This document shows, piece after piece, positions 33,737 through 37,083 of a DNA stretch of 37,083 nucleotides (the stretch's first letter is position 1; every line of letters starts with the position of its first letter). Both the position numbers and the translations under genes were made by a program. Source of the stretch: an uncultured Clostridia bacterium (lineage in GTDB: Bacteria > Bacillota > Clostridia > Peptostreptococcales > Anaerovoracaceae); the NCBI GenBank assembly GCA_945928865.1, contig CAMENZ010000014.1, forward strand, positions 1-37,083. The letters are read 5' to 3'. The notes under the pieces are model-generated. The model was not told the DNA's origin. It worked only from the letters and a program-made list of their open reading frames with translations, and did not search any database.

Positions 33737-34563
33737 GCAAGGCAGATGTACTTTTCGTTAATATGTGCGAGAAAATTCTAAAGGAAGGTTATTCTACGGA
33801 GGGGCAAAAAGTTCGTGCAAAGTGGGAGGACGGAACTCCTGCCCATACTATTAAAACTTTTGGAGTTGTAAACAGATACGATTTACAAGAGGAGTTTCCG
33901 GCACTTACCTTAAGACCTACGGCTATTAAGTCTGCTGTAGATGAAATGCTTTGGATTTGGCAGAAAAAGTCTAATAATATTAAGGATTTAAGTTCTCATA
34001 TATGGGATGAATGGGCAGATGAAGATGGCTCCATAGGCAAGGCTTATGGCTATCAGATGGCTAAAAAATATAAGTTTGCACAGGGAGAAATGGATCAGGT
34101 GGATAATGTGCTTTGGCAATTAAAAAATCAACCTTATTCCAGAAGAATTATGACTAATATATATAATTTTGCGGATTTAAGTGAAATGAATTTAGAACCT
34201 TGTGCCTATAGTGTTACTTTTAATGTAACCGGTAACAAACTTAATGCTATTTTAAATCAGAGATCACAAGATATTCTGGCGGCTAATAACTGGAATGTAG
34301 TTCAGTATTCTGTTTTGGTTCACATGATGGCACAGGTATCCGGTTTGATTCCGGGAGAACTGGTTCATGTGATTTCAGATGCACACATTTATGATAGACA
34401 CATACCTATTATTGAGGAATTGATAAAGAGACCTCAATTCAAGGCACCTAAGTTTAGTTTGAATCCTGAAATTAAAAATTTCTATGATTTTACTAAAGCA
34501 GATTTAATAATTGAAAACTACGAGAAAAACCCACAGATAACAGGTATTCCTATTGCTGTGTAG
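33733..34563 (+). CDS. thyA: thymidylate synthase (ThyA)
   Basis: Methylates dUMP to dTMP with methylene-tetrahydrofolate, producing dihydrofolate. The catalytic cysteine is C157 in LEPCAYSVTF. R137 and R138 (SRRIMTNIYN), R177/S178/D180 (QRSQD), N188 and H218/Y220 (DAHIYDRH) match the phosphate and nucleotide contacts. The family's usual Cys-His pair is Cys-Ala here, and LAANNWN replaces the common FLGLPFN, so this is a divergent subgroup. dfrA follows, as ThyA needs a reductase for its product. At this place many Clostridia carry the unrelated flavin enzyme ThyX. Confidence 0.92.
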   Translation: MSKADVLFVNMCEKILKEGYSTEGQKVRAKWEDGTPAHTIKTFGVVNRYDLQEEFPALTLRPTAIKSAVDEMLWIWQKKSNNIKDLSSHIWDEWADEDGSIGKAYGYQMAKKYKFAQGEMDQVDNVLWQLKNQPYSRRIMTNIYNFADLSEMNLEPCAYSVTFNVTGNKLNAILNQRSQDILAANNWNVVQYSVLVHMMAQVSGLIPGELVHVISDAHIYDRHIPIIEELIKRPQFKAPKFSLNPEIKNFYDFTKADLIIENYEKNPQITGIPIAV

Positions 34564-34625
34564 TGAAGTTGAAAATAAAATATTAGTTTAAGGTAGAGGG
34601 ATTATTTAGTAAATGTCCTTAAAAG

Positions 34626-34652
34626 TAAAGCCTAAAGAGGCTTTAAAGGAGG
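34626..34652 (+). promoter_or_regulatory. hairpin abutting the dfrA ribosome binding site
   Basis: TAAAGCCT (34626-34633) pairs perfectly with AGGCTTTA (34638-34645) around a four-base loop. The binding site AAGGAGG (34646-34652) starts at the next base. There is no U-tract, so it is not a terminator. It could tune access of ribosomes to dfrA. Confidence 0.5.
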
Positions 34653-34658
34653 TTCAAG

Positions 34659-35159
34659 ATGAATTTAATTGTTGCAGTGGATAAAAACTGGGGAATAGGT
34701 AAAGATGGTGGCTTGCTCACTCATTTACCTCAGGACCTGAAATTTTTTAAGGAAAAAACTGTAGGTAAAGTAGTGGTAATGGGAAGATCCACCTTAGAAA
34801 GTTTACCTAATGGTAATCCTTTACCTAATAGAACTAATATCGTACTAACTCATAGGGAAGATTTTGAGAAGGAAGGGGTTACTGTTGTTCATAGTATGGA
34901 AGCTTTAATGGAATTATGTAATCAATATCCTTCGGAAGATGTTATGATAATAGGTGGTGCCAGCGTATATAATGAACTTATGGAAATCTGTGATGCCCTT
35001 TATATAACTAAAATGTACCATGAATTTGAAGCGGACACTTTCATAAAAAATGTAGATGCTTTACCTCAATTTAAGGTTGTTTGGGAAAGTGAAGTTGTAG
35101 AGGAAAATGGTATAAGTTACCAATGGTTTGAATATAGAAGAGTTAAACTAAAAGCGTAA
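34659..35159 (+). CDS. dfrA: dihydrofolate reductase
   Basis: Reduces dihydrofolate to tetrahydrofolate with NADPH and so recycles the product of thyA. It begins MNLIVAVDKNWGIGKDGGLL. The acidic active-site residue is D26 in HLPQDLKFFKEKT; VVMGRSTLESLP and IIGGASVYNEL bind NADPH. The Trp of the usual Pro-Trp in the active-site loop is Thr21 here. The length of 166 residues is normal. The start is an ATG with AAGGAGG; a hairpin directly precedes the binding site. Confidence 0.95.
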   Translation: MNLIVAVDKNWGIGKDGGLLTHLPQDLKFFKEKTVGKVVVMGRSTLESLPNGNPLPNRTNIVLTHREDFEKEGVTVVHSMEALMELCNQYPSEDVMIIGGASVYNELMEICDALYITKMYHEFEADTFIKNVDALPQFKVVWESEVVEENGISYQWFEYRRVKLKA

Positions 35160-35196
35160 GGGCGTATATGGTTTAAGAAAGAATGAGGAAATAATT

Positions 35197-36123
35197 TTGG
35201 CAAAAGTTAAAAATAGAAGAGATAATCATATTACTAAAAGACCTAAGAGTTCTGCCGGTTATGGTGATAGCTATGGCACTTCTCGACTTAGAAGTGAAAA
35301 GTCTTTCGGAGAGAAAGAGTCTAAGGCAAGAGGTGTGAAAAGGAGAGAGAGCAGGAGTTTAGAGAGAGTTATAGGCGGAGATTTTGAGCAGGAAAATACC
35401 GGCGTAATTGTTGGTAGAAATCCGGTTATGGAAGCTTTAAAAAGTGGCAGAGAAGTGGATAAACTTTTAGTTTCCTCTGTAGAAGGTTCTATGATTAAGA
35501 TTTTAGCCTTGGCTAAGGAAGCGGGTGTGCCTGTGATGAATGTGGATAAGGTTGCCTTAGACAGAGTTTCAGCCGGCAAGAGTCATCAGGGTGTTGCAGC
35601 TTATATAAGTCCTTATGAGTATGGTCAGATGGAGGATATTTTTGCCTTAGCAGAGGAGAGAGTGGAAAAACCTTTCATAATCATTTTAGACAATTTGGAA
35701 GATCCACATAATCTGGGGGCTATTATGAGAACTGCTGAATGTGCAGGGGCTCATGGAATTATTATTCCTAAGAGAAGGGCTTGCGGTTTGACAGAAACGG
35801 TTGCGAAGGCTTCGGCGGGAGCTATCGAATATGTTCCCGTAGTTAAGGTTGGTAATATAGGCTATACCATAGATGAACTTAAGGAAAGAGGATTATGGAT
35901 CGCTGCCTGTGATATGGGTGGTGCAGATTATTACAAGGCGGATTTGAAGGGAGCTATAGCTATAGTTATAGGTTCTGAAGGTTTCGGCATCAGTAAATTA
36001 GTTAAAGAAAAATGTGATTTTGTAGTTTCTATGCCTATGGTAGGAAAGATTACATCTCTTAATGCTTCCAATGCGGCGGCGGTTTTGATGTATGAAGTTA
36101 GAAAGCAGAGGGACAGTATTTAG
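35197..36123 (+). CDS. rlmB: 23S rRNA 2'-O-methyltransferase RlmB
   Basis: SPOUT methyltransferase acting on 23S rRNA, of the TrmH family. The first ~65 residues are basic and probably disordered. The L30e-like substrate-binding domain follows (GVIVGRNPVMEAL), then the knotted domain with NLEDPHNLGAIMRTAE (166-181), IVIGSEGFGIS and SLNASNAAAVLMYE. It begins at a TTG at 35197 with GAGGAAA upstream; I see no better start. The yacP/NYN-nuclease gene that usually follows rlmB is missing, and sigH comes next. Confidence 0.93.
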   Translation: MAKVKNRRDNHITKRPKSSAGYGDSYGTSRLRSEKSFGEKESKARGVKRRESRSLERVIGGDFEQENTGVIVGRNPVMEALKSGREVDKLLVSSVEGSMIKILALAKEAGVPVMNVDKVALDRVSAGKSHQGVAAYISPYEYGQMEDIFALAEERVEKPFIIILDNLEDPHNLGAIMRTAECAGAHGIIIPKRRACGLTETVAKASAGAIEYVPVVKVGNIGYTIDELKERGLWIAACDMGGADYYKADLKGAIAIVIGSEGFGISKLVKEKCDFVVSMPMVGKITSLNASNAAAVLMYEVRKQRDSI

Positions 36124-36128
36124 TCTTT

Positions 36129-36785
36129 ATGAATAGGTCAGAAGATAAAAAATATAATTTAGATGGCTTGCTGTCGGATGAGGAGCTTATAGAAATAGTT
36201 CAAGAAGGGGCGGCAGGATTTGAGGAAGCAGAAGAAATTATTTTAAACAGGTATAAGGGTTTAGTTAAAAGCAAAGCCCAGCTCTATTATATTTCCGGTG
36301 GGGAAATGGACGATTTAGTTCAAGAAGGCATGATAGGGCTTTTTAAAGCTGTCCGTTTTTATGGAAAGTCGGCACAGGAAGAAAAAAAAGTTAAGGCTTC
36401 TTTTAAGACCTTTGCATCTACTTGTATAAATAATCAGATTTTGACTGCTATCAAGAAATCCGAAAGTCAGAAAAATCAGATTTTGAATAAGGCGCTTCAT
36501 TTAGAGTTGGGAGACTTTAATGAAGAGGAAACTAAGGCGATTTTTAATATTAAGAGTTCTTGGGAGAATGATCCTGAGAAGGTGGTTTTGATGAAAGAGG
36601 TGGTAGATTACCTGACCAGTGATGCTAAGGATTTATTTAGCCCCTTTGAGTGGAAAGTATTTAATGAAAAACTAAAGGGAAAAGAGGGAGCTGAAATTGG
36701 TAGAAGCCTTGGCAAATCAACAAAATCCATAGAAAATGCCCTTATAAGAATTAAGAAGAAAGTTGTTGCATATCTGGAGAAATAA
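36129..36785 (+). CDS. sigH: RNA polymerase sigma factor SigH-like
   Basis: Sigma-70 family factor of the SigH/Spo0H type, which in Bacilli and Clostridia directs early stationary-phase genes. Region 2 carries YYISGGEMDDLVQEGMIGLF and the C-terminal region 4 helix-turn-helix IGRSLGKSTKSIENALIRIK. The length of 218 residues is standard. There is almost no ribosome binding sequence before the ATG, which lies six bases after rlmB, so translation is probably coupled. A sigH gene alone does not prove that the organism sporulates. Confidence 0.92.
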   Translation: MNRSEDKKYNLDGLLSDEELIEIVQEGAAGFEEAEEIILNRYKGLVKSKAQLYYISGGEMDDLVQEGMIGLFKAVRFYGKSAQEEKKVKASFKTFASTCINNQILTAIKKSESQKNQILNKALHLELGDFNEEETKAIFNIKSSWENDPEKVVLMKEVVDYLTSDAKDLFSPFEWKVFNEKLKGKEGAEIGRSLGKSTKSIENALIRIKKKVVAYLEK

Positions 36786-36794
36786 TGGTAAGAT
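36766..36794 (+). promoter_or_regulatory. promoter of tRNA-Thr (and probably tuf)
   Basis: TTGCAT (36766-36771) and TAAGAT (36789-36794) have a 17-base spacer, with TGG giving an extended -10. The -35 box lies in the last codons of sigH. Transcription should start near 36801, about 22 bases before the mature tRNA. Confidence 0.7.
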
Positions 36795-36822
36795 ATATAG
36801 CGTGAATAATTTATTCAAATAT

Positions 36823-36898
<76 letters not shown>

Positions 36899-36942
36899 GG
36901 GTCCATAGGGACTCCATGTGGGGTCCGAGGACGCTCGGACCC
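36899..36942 (+). other. GC-rich alternative hairpins between tRNA-Thr and tuf
   Basis: GGGTCCGAG (36921-36929) pairs perfectly with CTCGGACCC (36934-36942) around GACG. The upstream GGACTCC (36909-36915) can instead pair with GGGGTCC (36920-36926). The two hairpins share bases 36921-36926 and exclude each other. Only a mixed ATTCTCTAAAA follows, without a U-tract. It may be a processing site or a regulator of tuf. Confidence 0.6.
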
Positions 36943-36983
36943 ATTCTCTAAAAGAATAACGTTATAATTAGGAGGAAATTAAA

Positions 36984-37083
36984 ATGGCAAAACAGAAGTT
37001 TGAGAGAACTAAACCGCATATCAACATTGGAACAATCGGCCACGTTGACCACGGTAAAACAACATTAACAGCAGCTATTACAA
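36984..37083 (+). CDS. tuf: elongation factor Tu, 5' part only
   Basis: The first 33 codons of EF-Tu, cut by the window end. [20 protein letters not shown] is the typical start, and the GTP-binding P-loop GHVDHGKT follows. The start is an ATG behind TTAGGAGGAAATT. A TATAAT at 36963-36968 has no -35 box and is too close to the binding site to serve as a promoter, so tuf is probably transcribed from the tRNA promoter or from further upstream. Confidence 0.96.
   Translation, partial: MAKQKFERTKPHINIGTIGHVDHGKTTLTAAIT

Noticed and set aside
36961-36970. TATAAT just before tuf as a tuf promoter
   Set aside because: There is no -35 box at 16-18 bases and the start would fall in the ribosome binding site.

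Overview
The window is about 37 kb of low-GC chromosome. It comes from an anaerobic Firmicute, most likely of class Clostridia. Evidence for this: AGA-rich, A/T-ending codons; strong AGGAGG ribosome binding sites; a Rex NADH/NAD repressor; a rubrerythrin; an FMN-riboswitch-controlled ECF riboflavin transporter; a SigH-type sigma factor; and the conserved order yacL-ispDF-proS ... cysS-cysE-mrnC-thyA-dfrA-rlmB-sigH-tRNA-tuf. I cannot name the genus. There is no rRNA, CRISPR array, insertion sequence or prophage. Almost everything is housekeeping and on the + strand; only deoC, a rubrerythrin and one unknown membrane protein are on the minus strand.

Layout. 1-1313: a gene-poor left end, then deoC (minus) with its own terminator. 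1314-5367: lysC, a cytidylate-kinase-like protein, and metG with a terminator. 5392-12555: tatD-tilS, then a promoter and ftsH, a PucR-type regulator overlapping ftsH, and dusB, ending at a bidirectional terminator shared with the convergent rubrerythrin. 13262-14026: a 765-bp gene-poor stretch with a decayed fragment of a FecCD-type iron-transport permease and an orphan terminator. 14027-17156: an orphan Leu/Ile/Val-type binding lipoprotein, a NifU C-terminal domain protein and the dipeptidase PepV. 17122-17988: promoter, FMN riboswitch and ribU.

18067-22786 is a tight operon with the bacterial t6A tRNA-modification proteins TsaE, TsaB and TsaD, the acetyltransferase RimI, and an ABC-F ribosome-associated ATPase. 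22881-23953: acpP and rex, closed by a terminator. 24174-24860: an unrecognised three-helix membrane protein on the minus strand. 25199-29304: PIN/TRAM protein YacL, fused IspD-IspF and ProS. 29315-30986: a two-part chromate-family transporter and a cyclophilin. 31039-36785: cysS to sigH, with several 4-bp ATGA stop/start overlaps. 36823-36898: tRNA-Thr(GGU). It is followed by GC-rich, mutually exclusive hairpins and the first 100 bases of tuf.

The genes serve translation and tRNA modification (metG, proS, cysS, tilS, dusB, tsaBDE, rlmB, mrnC, tuf), amino-acid and cofactor supply (lysC, cysE, ribU, ispDF), folate/dTMP metabolism (thyA, dfrA) and redox or oxygen protection (rex, rubrerythrin). 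The least ordinary signals are: a strongly over-represented word, GGCGGATTTTG with core CAAAATCC; an internal ribosome binding site at the IspD/IspF junction; a rubrerythrin with two N-terminal rubredoxin domains; a TatD with an extra segment of about 45 residues; the structured tRNA-Thr/tuf spacer; and the unknown membrane protein.
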